A stretch of 64,000 nt of DNA. Source: Pyrocephalus nanus (Eukaryota; Chordata; Aves; Passeriformes; Tyrannidae). Under the pieces are notes generated by a model. That model was not told the origin of the DNA and searched no databases. It saw only the letters and a list, made by a program, of their open reading frames with translations. The position numbers and the translations under genes are program-made. The DNA lies in contig CM076266.1 of assembly GCA_038380795.1 (NCBI GenBank), forward strand, positions 9,012,001-9,076,000, given 5' to 3'. Shown one piece after another: positions 51,542 through 63,898 of this stretch. The first letter of the stretch is position 1, and each line of letters begins with the position of its first letter.

Positions 51542-51689
51542 ATGGCACTACAGCCTGGGAGCGGTTCTTCTGGACATTTTCCTCCTGCTGTGCCACAGTG
51601 GTGTCACTGGGTTCGGCCTGATAAGCACACAGAGCTTCCCACTCTTTCTCCAGACGATTCTTGTTTTTCAGGTGATCTTCCATGTAGGA
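51542..51689 (-). CDS. PTPRN2: PTPRN2 coding exon 1 of 7 in window: start of PTP domain
   Basis: Coding exon of phogrin (IA-2beta), a transmembrane PTP-family protein of neuroendocrine dense-core vesicles. Read on the minus strand it follows a ccag acceptor (51690-51691) and opens in phase 0 with [20 protein letters not shown], then [11 protein letters not shown] and a KNRSQAVVP segment. These match the first helix of the IA-2/phogrin PTP domain and the start of the KNRxxxxxxYD motif. It contains 49 codons plus one base (148 nt) and ends before a gtatgt donor (51541-51540). The leftover T joins AT of the next exon to make the Tyr of the YD pair. The [10 protein letters not shown] stretch and the AYQAEP segment favour PTPRN2 over PTPRN, judged from recalled family sequences. 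The preceding exon (ending ...HMIL in relatives) was not found and probably lies right of the window. Confidence 0.96.
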
Positions 51690-54600
51690 CTGGAATTAAA
51701 AGAATACTGCATTAAGCATTTACTTAGCTAGGTTCAAAGCTAAGCTAGAAGGATGCTTCTCAAGATGGAAAGCATGGGAATCCTAAGCTTTGGAGAAAAA
51801 AAAAACCCTCTCATTTTTATGGTTAATTTATTCACTTCAGGGAGTTAACTTCAAGCTTATTTGTGCTATACAAAATGAGAACGTTAAAATGTACCAGTGC
51901 TAACAGAGTGGAAATGTGTGAAACATCCAGTTACTGAGCTTCAGGAGAAAAGTATTTCTTCTTCAATACTTGGAAAACATAAGCACAACCGTCTCTTTCA
52001 TCAGGCAAAGGAAAAGAAACAAAATTCCACTGACAAAAATTACTACAAACAACAATTCCCGTTAAACCCAAAAGGCTTTAAAACTAAAGTCCAAGCGTAT
52101 ATGCAAGTAACAACAATGACAGAGCTGTCAAAGAGAATTAATAAAAAAAAACAAGCAGAAGTGTCATGGTTCAAGCACTGGGTCATCAGAGACTCGTTCT
52201 GCATATGGACTGGCACAGAGAGGGCCTAGAACTAAGGTGTTGTTAATTAATACTAATATGTGCGGTTAAAGATTTTACATTGCATTCAGTTAAATTAACA
52301 GCATTAGGAAAGCATCACCAAAGAAAACTGTCTGTCTGTGGCAGCAATGATGGCCCATCAAAGTATATTGGTGCAGGTCTTAAGCTTTTGCAGATCTCCC
52401 AGGGCTAGAGATTCAGTCCAGCAGTGGATCAGGAATTCAGTTCCAAAGATTCATGGAAAGTGAACCAAAACCCTATTTCTTCACCCCATGGACCCGAAAA
52501 TCATCCAAGTAGGTGAGAGGAAAAGAGCAGAAAGGAAAAAGGGTGGGGAAAAATAAAAATCTTCCCCTCCCTTAAACGTGAGAATTAAGAAAGTGATCAC
52601 CTGGTACCATAAGCATACTTTTACAACCTTGCCCAGAGCCTGCCATCTTCTCCTACAGCAAGCATTACAACCACCTCCCATTACACACAGTTCATATTTG
52701 TAAATTAAACTCCATACTACCTTTATGAGGTACGTTGACATTAACAGACTGTTTAGGAGATAGTCTCGGGGTCTGGACAGAGGTTGAGGGGTCAAGAGCA
52801 GAGCAGTGTGTGCTTCTGACCCAAACATCGGTCACAGTAATTCCTGTTGGAGCTCTCAATAATACAGCCCAATCTGTAGCAAACCTTGTCTAGAAAAACC
52901 TCCTGTAAGGGATTTACTGTAAAATATAAAAATCGGTTTAATTGCTAAGAAAACCTTTTTCATAGACAATCTCTGTTATGTCGACTTGTTCTTTCCAAAA
53001 GTGCTTTGAAGAAGAAAGGCTCTTGTGCCCTCTCAACAGGTTTAGCAGAAGGTGCAGAAAGCTCGCAGCTTCTCCTCTGCCAAACATGAGCTGTGCACTG
53101 TGCTTCCCACTTGGTCAGCAAGGCAGGATACCGCTCTCTCTTGCAGCTTGAACAGTTTTTTGACTACAGAAGAGCTCCTGACACACAGCTTTGTTTTGTG
53201 CAGTTTGTCGGGGGCCTGCGCCTTTACACAAGATTTGTAAATCAAACCTGGTACTGAAAGGCAATTCAGGAAGCGATGCTTCCAGAAGATAAATCTTTAA
53301 GGGCACAGAAAGATACTGCATTAGAGGAAAGGTTTCTAAAGGAGGTAAAGAACAGTGGTGGCCTAGATACAATCAAAACACCTACTGTGTGATTGCTTCT
53401 TTTTTATAATGAGGGAAAAAGCATTACAGCGGACAGAGCTGTGACCTGGTAAATGGGGAGCTGGGAGAGCTGCGTGGCCCTGCTGTGTTAGGGGTGTGGG
53501 TCAGCTAATGTGTTACCAGACTTAACTTGCAAGTTAACTGGAAGAAACCATCCTCTGATAGTTCTCTTCTCCTTGCCAAAAGGCTGTTGCTACTGGGGAA
53601 AAGAGGAAGGCTAAAGATCCTGTTCTTTTCTCCTAGTGAATCTGTGCCTGGATATGTGTACTGAACATCACAAAAAAAAAAAAAAGATAATCCCCTTTTG
53701 AAAAGAGACTTGCTGGTATATAAGAATTTTTATGAGCCAAAGGGGAAAAAAAAAAGCAGAATCTTACAATACCACAGAGCCAATACTCCTGGCTTCAGAG
53801 CAGCTGTTTAGCATGCAGCAGAGATCAGGCAGTCAAGGACCAGCCCTTAGCATCTTCCCATTTTAGACCACAGTTTTATAATGTGATTCATTTTGACATG
53901 CCCATCACCAGTGTCCCATAGACTTCAGGGACATTTTATGCAGATATACAGATCTGCCAACACTGAATCTCTCCAAAATACTGTGAGATCCACGAAGCTG
54001 TAGCAAAAGGACCATGAACATTTTATTCCTAAGGCAGGGCTCTATGTAGCAAGGAGCTTCCTGTTAACTCCAACTTGTCTCTTTGATGATTTCAAGGATT
54101 GTATTTTAAGAAGAAATTTTATTTTCCTTTTTAAATCATCAAATATGACACAGTTAAGGTAATTTGACTGCTTTTAGCGCACATGAACTTTTAAATAACT
54201 CACCTATTTTTAAAAGTTTTTACTTTCACCTCCATTTTTCAGGTAATTCTGAGTGTAAAGAGAAATGAGTTTTCAAATGAAAACACACTGCAGTCTTAAG
54301 TTTAACCAGACAACCATTTTTTGTGTAGTTTCAATATCCACATCACATGTATGAGATTTACAGGGCACTTCCTGACAGACCTTGAAAAGGTGTTTGACTA
54401 TTTAAACAGACCCGTGGAAGGCTCTGTGCAATACGAACATCTGCTTTACACACATTTTTAAAAGCTACTGAGAAAGAAGCTTGCTTTAAAACATTCAGGA
54501 GCCAGTCAATTCCCTCAGAGTTAAGTAATCTTTCATTTACAGTCCTTCAGAGCCCCTACGCTCATCCCCATTTTGCTAAACAGAAGCTTAGTGATTTTGA

Positions 54601-55492
54601 AACACTCTCTTGGGAGTGCTGGATGTACATTAAATTGAGTGGAACTTCTGATATTTTAGAGATTGTATGTCTACTCAAATCCACTCCTTAATTAGGATGT
54701 TTTGATGAGACACTCTGCAGTATTTGCCTGGTACAAAAGAAATTCATTACCACCATGTCAAACACGCACATGATTGTCCTTGTCCCAGAGCAGCAGGTAG
54801 AATAAACAGAGGTGGTCACAACTGTTATTGTAATGTTCCTCAAGCCTGCTGAAAAAGTAGAGGTCTAGTCTTGCCGATATGTCTACACCAAGGCACATCC
54901 TGCAATCCCAAGTATATTATTTAAACAAACTCTGTCAGCTTGGACAGCTCCGAAGTACCTTAAATTCCATTGTCACAATTTCCCTTCCACAGGCCCTCAC
55001 CTGGCAGGACAATTTGTAGCCCAGTTCATACTTTCTTGTGTAGAGAGAGACGAGATATTCTTGCTACCAAACATGCCACAGGGATAAGGAGGATGTGCCC
55101 ATGTTATGTGGAGAGAGCGGATGTGTTGTGGTATCTATTATTACTGTGTGAGACATGCCAGTTGCAAGGCAAAAGATGAGTTGTCAGCCAGGGGATGAGA
55201 AGCTGTCCCAGGGACAATAAATCTTTGGCCAAGAGAGACAGGGCCAGTGACAAATATTAAGACAGATTCTGTGTGCCTGAACACGGACACAGAGACAGAA
55301 CAGCAGCCTGGCTTGGCTTTGGTAGAACTTCCACTGTGCTTGGTTGATGTTGTAATATGGGGTCAAACCACTTAGTCTTTCTTTACTTTTTTCATTATTC
55401 TTTTCTTTTTCAAGGGGTATCCAATGCGTGCTCTGTGACTAAATGAGGTTAAAAATATAACCATTAAACTCTAATTGTCTGGTCAATCTCTA

Positions 55493-55700
55493 AATCATAG
55501 AATCACAGAATGATTTAGGTTGGAAAAGCCTCTAAGATCATCGAGTCCAACTCTTAACCCAACACCGTCAAGCCCACCACTAAACCATGTCCCTATGTAC
55601 CACATGTACATGTCTTTTAAATACCTCCAGGGATGGTGACTCCTGGGCAGCCTGTCACAGTGCTTGATAACTGTTCCAGTGAAGAAATTTTCCCTAATAT
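55493..55700 (-). mobile_element. CR1 LINE 3' end, outer copy (first part)
   Basis: Starts with the CR1 tail in reverse (AATCATAGAATCACAGAATG), followed by the complement of the CR1 3' UTR (GGTTGGAAAAGCCTCTAAGA, CCTCCAGGGATGGTGACTC). It is cut after CCCTAATAT, where a second CR1 begins. The remaining part resumes at about 56001. It lies in the same orientation as PTPRN2. Confidence 0.9.
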
Positions 55701-56000
55701 CACAGAAGCACAGAATATGCTGAGTTGGAAGGGACCCACAAGGATCATCAGGCCCAACACCTGGCCCTGCACAGGACAACCCCCCAAGATGATGCACCAG
55801 GAGTATCATCCAAACCCACAACATTCTTCTTGAACTCTGTTAGGCTTGGCGCTGTGATCACTTCTCTGGGGAGCCTGTTCCAGTGCCCAACCACCCTCTG
55901 GGTGAGGAAACCTTTTTCTAACATCTGACCTAAACCTCCCCTGATGCAACTTCAGGCCATTCCCTTGGGTCCTGTCACTGGTCACCACAGAGAAGGGATC
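55701..56000 (-). mobile_element. CR1 LINE copy inserted within another CR1
   Basis: A second CR1 3' end from another subfamily, recognised by AGTTGGAAGGGACCCACAAG, GGAGCCTGTTCCAGTGCCCA and CACCCTCTGGGTGAGGAA on the plus strand, i.e. the complement of CR1. It opens with a degenerate tail (CACAGAAGCACAGAATATG) directly after the outer copy's CCCTAATAT and ends near AGAAGGGATC, where the outer copy continues. Confidence 0.88.
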
Positions 56001-56068
56001 CCCTGACACAACTTGAGGCTGTTTCCTCTTGTCCTATCACTTGTCACTTGGGAAAAGAGACCGAATAC
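56001..56068 (-). mobile_element. CR1 LINE, outer copy (second part)
   Basis: Continues the outer CR1 with CACAACTTGAGGCTGTTTCC and TTGTCCTATCACTTGTCAC, the sequence expected just after the point where the outer copy was interrupted at 55700. A dozen or so bases of the outer copy seem lost at the junction. The right end is approximate. Confidence 0.85.
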
Positions 56069-59000
56069 CTTCTTGAGAGAGAGTATGGCTTGCATCTGTT
56101 AAGATATTTATTTTAAAAATAAATACCTATTTTATCAGTTGATGTTCAGTTACTACAATTATTTTTGACTCCAAAATACCAACATAGTACTCGATTAGAC
56201 ACCCTTTTCATGACTAAGGATGCTTCTTTCAATGACAAGATGTGAAACTCATAAACTGATACACCTTGACAAGCCTAATTGAATTTCAAATGCCAGCTGA
56301 AGAAGCAGGTGCAAAATTATCTTAATCCTTGCAAACGGTGACCACTCAAATCCACATCATTCACCTGACAGTGCGGGAGCCACTACTTTCAAACTGCTGC
56401 TGCTTTTTCCAGAGATGCAGAGTGCCAGGCAGTGCTGAGGTGCTTCACTGGGTCCCTCGGGGGGGGGAATTTGGAGAGGAGAGAATCTGCTTTAGCTATT
56501 ATATAGCAAACTGTGCCCTAAAAGACCATACTTCAAGGATTATTTTGTATTCCCTTCAATTGACTAAGTAATTGCTTTTCTGGGGGGCCTTTGTTCCTTG
56601 GTAACTTGTAGGTTGCATCATTCTGTCCCGGGACACCCCGGCATTCTTGCTGTTCTGCTTTAACTTCTTGGTCTTCAGTACACACTGCACTGACTATATA
56701 TGAGAAATACTTTTCTGCATAAATCTAATTTACTTTCAACACTGTACATGGTTTTCTTCTTTCTTTTTCAGGTTTAACACTATTGGCTTCACAGTAAATT
56801 TCTCTGTTCCTATTCATATTACTCACAGTGCTACAGAACTGAGAGACAGAAGCAGCCTATCTGATTACCTGTTTCCAGGCCTTCAAATAATGTTGTACTA
56901 AGAAACTTTCTAACATTTGGCTGCCCTGTATCTAAAGCAGAAGCCTAAAACACTGTTCATTACTATTTCTTGGGACTCGAAATGTTCCAAACTATACACT
57001 GCATTCCTGGAAACATGCAAGTATTTTCAATAACGAATACTCCTCCTCATTTGAGATGGCTTTTTCATAGGGATGTAAACAAAACTGCTTTTCTATTGGG
57101 AACTTAATTTGCTACACATTTTCACCCATCCATTTATTTCAACCTCAGTCTGCTTGCTCAGAATATTGCTGCTCTGTATAAATTTTGCTTGTGTATATTT
57201 CAGTGTCTTCACACATCATGGATTAATGGATCTACGCAAATTATAGATATCTCTTCTTGTGACTTTTCTTCAAAGATAATTTAACTTTATTTGTTGTATG
57301 TGTTTTCAGGTCTAATCTTTTCAAACTTTTGAATTACCCCTCTATCACCGTGTCCGTGCAGAACTTTGGACTGCGATGTCACTGCTAAAAAGCCATTGTC
57401 ACTTCCATTCACTTCCCCATCATTATTTGAAAAGTTGGAGCCAACAGCAATTCCTGTACTCAGACAGACACTCCCATACATAGCTTTTGATCATTACCTT
57501 TGCCCCATTTCAATCCACATAACTGTCCTCTAAAAATTTGACATTAATTTTTCAATTAAATATTGATGAGACAGTTTCAAGACTATATTAAAATCCATAT
57601 GCATTACATCTGTTGTTTTCACTTCATCTACTGGTTTTGTAGTTTTAGTTAAATAAAAACTAATGAAGTTTGTCCAGGCAAAATTTATTCTTTGCAGAAT
57701 TATGGATATTCTTACTCACTGTTCAGCTATCCAGTGGAAAGGATGAAGGAGATTAGCAAATGCACAAAGGAAAGACTCCAGACTTCCCCATCCTTTTAAA
57801 TGAAACCCTTACACTTATCTTCCTTTTATACACATGAAAAATCTCTTGCTAGATAATCAGCAATTCCTTTTTTAATACGAGCTCCATTATTTTCAAGGTT
57901 TGGAGTTTGGATTCAGGGAACAGCAATAGAAAGGTTCATTTCTTTTTTCCTTTTTCCTTCTCCCCACTCTTCTTTTATAAAATTATTACTTTATTCTTCT
58001 ATTTTAGTGCACCCACACTTGTCCAGATCTGATCAAATAAAGCTCCCTGAGATCAATGTCATTATTACAACTCTGAGCATGTTCAGATCATGCAGAGCAC
58101 CACATTTTTTTTTTTACTTTTTAAGCATTTCTCATGTCCCAGCAGTGCTTCATGGTAATACTGAAGTTACTCTGGACTCGTGTTTGCAGCAGGTCAGTCT
58201 TTCTCTCTGAGCTGCCCTGTTGTTCTTGCAGAGACCAAAGGCTGGGAGCTCATCCCGTGTTTCCATGAGGAATGCTTTCAGTGGTGCTGAAACAGGGGAG
58301 CAGAGCCAAACTATGCTCATGCTTTCCTACCTTTCTTCCTGACAAAGCAGACCTCAAATAAATAGAGGATGCACCATCTCACACAATTTCAGTCTTTTAA
58401 TCAACTAACATGTTAAGAAAATCATTTTTCTCCAACAGTTATTTGCTCTATTGAAGCACCAGTTGTTTCTGATGCTCTGATCCAACCAACTCACAATAAT
58501 GCAGAGCCTGTAGTTAAGACCAGCTTCATCTCTGAAGCACCTCTCCATAACTGTTATAAACAATAGTTTTAGTCCTAACATGGCAAATCAATTTTTCAAT
58601 ATTAACTGCAGATAAACGTGACTTTATGGGACTAGTTATATTGAGCTTATACAGACATATAAAATTATTGTCAGTATCTCACAAAACTTGTATCTGGAAG
58701 AAGTCTCAGTAAATTAACACCTGGCTATAAGGTCTCACATGCTTTCAATCCTGGGGAGTGTTCTGCATCCACTACTTTAATAGAACCAGGATTTCATCAT
58801 GTAATTGGTCAGACATTTCAGGCTCCTTTCTCTTTCCTAACTTGTCCTGTGCCATCCCAGATCTCCTGTTTGCAGTAACCACAAATGAAAAACTCTAGGA
58901 AATAAAACCTTTGGATTTTCTCTTCATAAAATACTCCGAGAAATTATTTTTCCTCCTTTGTGTTTGCAGCCGTATTACTACCATGATGTGTTTCGATATA

Positions 59001-60284
59001 ATTTTTCTTGTATTTCTCAGTACTGACTACAACAGTGAAAAGATTAGTTTTGAAGCTTTGTCAGCTATGCACTGGAAAATACTATGGAGCTCTACTTGTA
59101 ATTTGGCATAAAACACTACTAATGTACATACTATCATAGGTGATGATGGAAAACTGAAAAAAAAAACCCCAAAGACAAAGGGAGGGAATTCACTGACAAA
59201 GAAACTATTCAGTGTGGTAGAGAATAATATCCCTAGATTGCTTCAAATAGGTTGTATTACTCGGAAATAAATTAACTTCCATGGTAATATCAGCCAATAA
59301 TAAAAAATGACATTCCATAGCTTCAGTTTCATATTTTTAGATGTAAAGCTTATTATAAACAACTAAGCATGCACACAGAGAGCAGCTATGCTTTAAGCAC
59401 GCCATCTAAAATGATTGTAATTATTGTCCTTGGTTTGTTACAGAAGTATCATCTTTGCATGAGCAGTGTAAGGCTTTAACCTACCAGACTAGACCAGTGT
59501 GCAACTTTTGCAGGAATGACTGTAACTCACAAGTACATTAGATGGTAACCTGTGTTCTGTTTACCTAAATTAATATACCCTTGATGTAGCGTGTATCACT
59601 GTCTCTCCCTCTCTTAATGCTCTGATAATAGAGTTTTGTAACTTGTAAAAGGATTACTTCAATCCAATCAGCAGGTGCTGGGATCAGTGTGTGTCACACA
59701 AACCCTTGCTAATCCCTTTTCTTACAGCTCCCAGCTGCCAAAGGTGCTCAATGAAATCCCAGTGAAATGGCTGGGTACAACCTGGTGTGGACTGATGCAG
59801 GTTTCCATCTCTGGAGGAAATCTTGGAAAGGACATGTGATGCTTTTGCATTCCCTGCTTCAATTTTTGCAGCTTTTTGCTTCAGTTTAATGATGGAGACA
59901 AGTATGCTTTTGAAAGGAAACGTATCTAAGAAATTAAACATTAAAAACCATAATGCTTAATTATGAAATATTTACCTGGATTTCTAAATATAGCAGAAGA
60001 TAAATTCACTGTACAAAGAATCCCTTCTCAAGGATTATGAGCTACTTAATGGTGTCTTCTAGGTCTTAAAATACAACCACCCTCAACTCCTCCTCCTTAC
60101 CCCCTTTCTTGAAATCTAAATTACGCCTATGAAGTTTCACCCCTGCAATTACTTTGCTTTAAATAAACCTCAACAAAAAAGAGAAGATGATTACCATAAA
60201 AGGAATATAATTTGCTCCCTTATTATATTTCTATGGCTCCTTCTGTCCAACTGTCTGAAAGTACTCACATTACTTTTGCAGGGG

Positions 60285-60362
60285 AGGCAAGTATCATTGC
60301 TGCTTCACAGATGGGAAATGAAAGGGCAGAAATATCAAAATGAAATTCCCAGGGTCAAAGAA
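60285..60362 (-). repeat. possible MIR-like relic
   Basis: The segment AGGCAAGTATCATTGCTGCT, TTCACAGATGGGAAATGAAA and TTCCCAGGGTCAAAG resembles the complement of the MIR central part (attatccccattttacagatgaggaaactga ... cccaaggtcac). It is short and strongly diverged. Confidence 0.4.
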
Positions 60363-61856
60363 TATGCTCCTAAAACATTCATTTTGCAAGAATATTCTTG
60401 ACTGTTTTTTCCCTATCCCATGATCATGTTTATAGACATGGCTGAAGGTCAGGCAACTTTAATGAATCCATATCTGACAACATTTTTTAAATTAGAGTAT
60501 ACCAAATGTTCTGACTGGATGGAATTAGAACAGGTTTTAGTCTGGAGGTTTTGTTTAGAAGTACAGGGTTTAAGTGGCTGCTAAGTGGAGGCATTTAATT
60601 TATGCACATGTTGAATGTTGCTTTTACAAAGACACACCAAACTAAATATTAAAGACGTAAAAGATGAGTTATCAAGAATCAATTTCTAAACTTTCTGTAC
60701 CTCTTATAATAGATTTCACAATAAAAATCTGAAATAATAAATAGCCTACAAATAAAGGAAGAGTATTACTTCAGAAAACGGAGGGCTAAACCTCTTAGCC
60801 AAATACTGTTATTTCACAGCATGGGATATGTTGTGACATTTCTTAAAAGCAAAAATAAATCCAAAACAAAAAAAAACCAATCCAAACCTCCCCATTAAAA
60901 ACAGCTCTGCAGTATAGGAACTGGAGCCAAGGAGAGTGTCAGCTGAATTCATGAACTGAGACATTTTGGGAAGCGCTTTTGGTAGCTTTGCTAAAATGTA
61001 AAAGCACAAGATACGCAGTTGAATAAAACCCAGCAGCAAAACTGCACAAAAATGTACAGATCAAGTCCTCTGACTCTTTATGATAAATATTGACACCCAA
61101 CTCCATTCTCAAACAGTAAACTACTATTTACTTCTTACACATTAGGTATATTTTTCAGATGATCCTTTCTTCTCACTTCATTTTTTCACTAATGTTTTGA
61201 ACATCCTACTGCAATCCAAGATATATTTGTGATTCATTTACATGCCTGTTGTATGCCTGAAATGAAAACTTTAAAAATGTATTACTGCACACTAATTACC
61301 TAGCTGAAAACACAAAACTAAATTCCCTGGCTTCTTCCTCTCCTAGACCTGCTAACTCAATTAAGCATCTAAATTTGGGTTCTCCGTTGGGTACTGTATT
61401 TTCAGATTTAGATTTTAATGAATTAAAGTCTGTGGTTTTTTTCAGAGCACTTGTATAGTCTTAATTTACTATATATATATAAAAATCACCAAGAGATAAA
61501 TAAAGAAATCTGAAAACATCACGTTTAAAAATAGTTTTCTCTTCGAGCGTGGTCATGTTCTTCAGAGATAACGAGACCAGTAAAACCCAGGCAACCATGA
61601 CCATGTACATCCAAGTGATACAGCACACAATGTGATTTATAGATAGTCTAGCAAATTATGCCTCTGTTAGACACTGGCCATCTTGAGGGGAGAAAGGAAA
61701 ATATTATTTTTACAAATATAAGATCCCTGCTAGAGCAAAAGGATAATCAGTAATACTCTTACTACTACTCTTAAACGTGTGAATTAAAGTGAAAAGGTGC
61801 TTCTCTAGAAACAAATAATAACTCATAAAGGAAAACCCCTCTGCTTTTCAGTGTGT

Positions 61857-61908
61857 GGTGGTTTGGTTTTTTTTTGGGGGGGGAGGGAACACACACATGG
61901 GGGGGGGG
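61857..61908. repeat. T-run, G-run and CA block
   Basis: T9, then G8-A-G3 (61876-61887), a short ACACACA, and G10 (61899-61908) on the plus strand. Low complexity with quadruplex-compatible G runs. Confidence 0.88.
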
Positions 61909-62352
61909 TATCAAATTGATAGAGTTTATACAGAAACACACACATAGGTTTGTGGAAAATTGAAAACACGCAAAACAAAATCCCAGAAGTCTTGCAATTC
62001 ATGCAACACCCACAGCCCAGCGGCAGAATATGCATATAAGCACAAGTGACCATATGGTACCTGTGAGAAAAAGCAGGGACAGAACAGACTGGATAATCCC
62101 GTAACAGTTAGAGACAGGAAACTTCAAACTCCACAAACATCTTCAGTGATCAAATCCTTGTACTTAGGATCATTCTGGAACAGAGTCCCCTACCTAGGAA
62201 GTTCCACATTTGCCCTCTGCAAATCACAGAGAAGAAACCTGATTAGTGTAACTGCCAGTTACATGGATGCAGAGCAAACTCAGCGCAATAGTAAAAACAA
62301 AGAGCTTGACTTAAAAGATAGCTCAGAAAGCAGGTTGGATTTTTTTTGTTTT

Positions 62353-62412
62353 AATGGTTGGACTTGATATTGGAGGCTTCTTCCAACCTAAATGATTATA
62401 TGATTCTATGAC
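62353..62412 (+). mobile_element. very short CR1 LINE 3' tail
   Basis: GGTTGGACTTGATATTGGAG, CTTCCAACCTAAATGATT and the closing ATGATTCTATGAC form the last 60 or so bases of a CR1 in sense orientation. The bases before it do not match CR1, so the copy is extremely 5'-truncated. Confidence 0.87.
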
Positions 62413-62685
62413 AGAAAACCATGAAGAAACTCTTTTTTCACAGAAGCACTTTCAGGACTTAATGGAGATGACTGTGGGAGAAGACATGCCTGACTTCTGC
62501 CCTGTCCCTTCTATGTCACACTCACAGCCATCTAAGCCAATATGCAGTAGCAGAATAAGCAATGCTGGCCACGAGAAAGATGCAGCTGGCATCTACCCAG
62601 TTCCCAAATCTGGAGGAAGTGTCCCATTTTTTAGGTAACCTTTTATCTGTGCACCATGGGATTTTCAACTGATGTTGGCCTAGCT

Positions 62686-62864
62686 CAGTGATTCTCAAAT
62701 TCTCAAATATTTTTCTCATGAAAGCATTCAAAAGGGATTGTGAAGTGATGGTAGAAAAGCTTTAGAAATGCATAAGCTGAAGATATCCTGCCTACTCCTG
62801 GGACTCCTGGGTTTCCATGGAAGCCAGTAAAGGATAACACTTTAAAGAAGTTTGAGGAACACTG
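62686..62864. mobile_element. hAT-like (Charlie-type) miniature inverted-repeat element
   Basis: A 179-nt segment bounded by CAGTGATTCTCAAA at the left and TTTGAGGAACACTG at the right. These are inverted copies with two mismatches in 14, resembling the CAGTGGTTCTCAAA ends of Charlie-type hAT elements. Flanks gcctagct and gtctaatc are weakly alike and near the TCTAGA-centred 8-bp target typical of such elements. No transposase frame is present, so this would be a non-autonomous copy. Family assignment is from memory of the ends only. Confidence 0.6.
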
Positions 62865-63331
62865 GTCTAATCCACAGACGAAAATATTTGAAGTGACAGA
62901 GGGCAAAATAGGAACAAGGAAAAAAACAATGTGAAAGAGGACAGAAAAAGCAGCCAAGAACAGACTATAGAGGTCAACAAAGAAGTGAAATAATGAAAGA
63001 AGACACTATACTGCAAAGGAAGAAAGTCAGAAAAACAAAACCCAGAACACAGCAAATTAGGAAAATGCTATGGGAAGAAGCAAATTTTGGTCATGGCTGA
63101 TAATTCTCAACATTTCCTTGCATAGTGTTTCTTTTCCTTCAAATGCTGAATAAGGAGAATACATTGAGAGAATGACAGCAGTAATTCTGAGTAGACAGTA
63201 GAAGTACAGTTTGTTAAATAGAAAGAAAAAGAAAAATAAAGAACCTAAAATTCAGTGTATGTGTGCATGTGCATGCGTATGATTGCTAAGGATCTATCAG
63301 ACTGGGCATATATTTTTAAAGAAAACTATTA

Positions 63332-63391
63332 TCAATTCAGAAGAGACCCAAAGAATGTGGGGTCAATTCAGAAGAGACCCAAAGAGACCCT
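63332..63391. repeat. 31-bp tandem duplication
   Basis: TCAATTCAGAAGAGACCCAA with following AGA occurs at 63332-63354 and again exactly 31 nt later at 63363-63385, followed by another GACCC. It is a local duplication with identical copies, so probably recent. Confidence 0.9.
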
Positions 63392-63689
63392 TTTCTGTCA
63401 TAGAGGCTATTTACTATAGATTGCACATCCTCAGTTTGGTTCTCACAACCTTTTCCAACGTGTAGTAAGTACCTTTCAGCAAGCTCTCCAAATATGTAAT
63501 ATTTTGCTCTTAGATGAGGCCAGAACTAAACTCACAGAATGAAATCTGACAAACCTGGGTGCAGAACCCCCTTATACCTTCATGTCCTACTTTCACATCT
63601 TAAAAAAAGACTAACGAGTAACAAAAAAGGGCAAAAACATTACTCTTCGATACAACCCTTCTTCTATTTAAGCCAATATGATTAGTTGT

Positions 63690-63898
63690 GAGAGCACAGC
63701 ACTCATTGGACATGAGGGAATGCAGGTCTACTCCTGGCTCTGCTTCCTTGACCTTAGGTTAGTCTTGGTCAAGATGCTTCCCTGTCTGTGCCTGAGTTCC
63801 CTGGACTAAAGAGACAGGATAATGATATCGACCTTTAAAAAGAGCTTTGAACCTACTGATCAAAAGTGCTATATGAGAGTTGGCTTATTATTATTTTG
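63690..63898 (+). repeat. MIR-like ancient SINE relic
   Basis: Reads as a MIR in sense: CTACTCCTGGCTCTGCTTCC, TTGACCTTAGGTTAGTCTTG, GTCTGTGCCTGAGTTCCC, AGGATAATGATATCGACC, AAGTGCTATATGAGAG and TTATTATTATTTT. This is the best preserved of the relics in the window, covering most of the element. Confidence 0.72.

Noticed and set aside
57287..57481. Minus-strand open frame of 64 codons with a fairly balanced composition
   Set aside because: No recognised family motif, no splice-site support and no similarity to PTPRN2 segments expected upstream. Treated as a chance frame.
62408..62638. Plus-strand open frame of 76 codons between a CR1 tail and the hAT-like element
   Set aside because: No family resemblance; it begins within the CR1 tail region and lacks any support as an exon.
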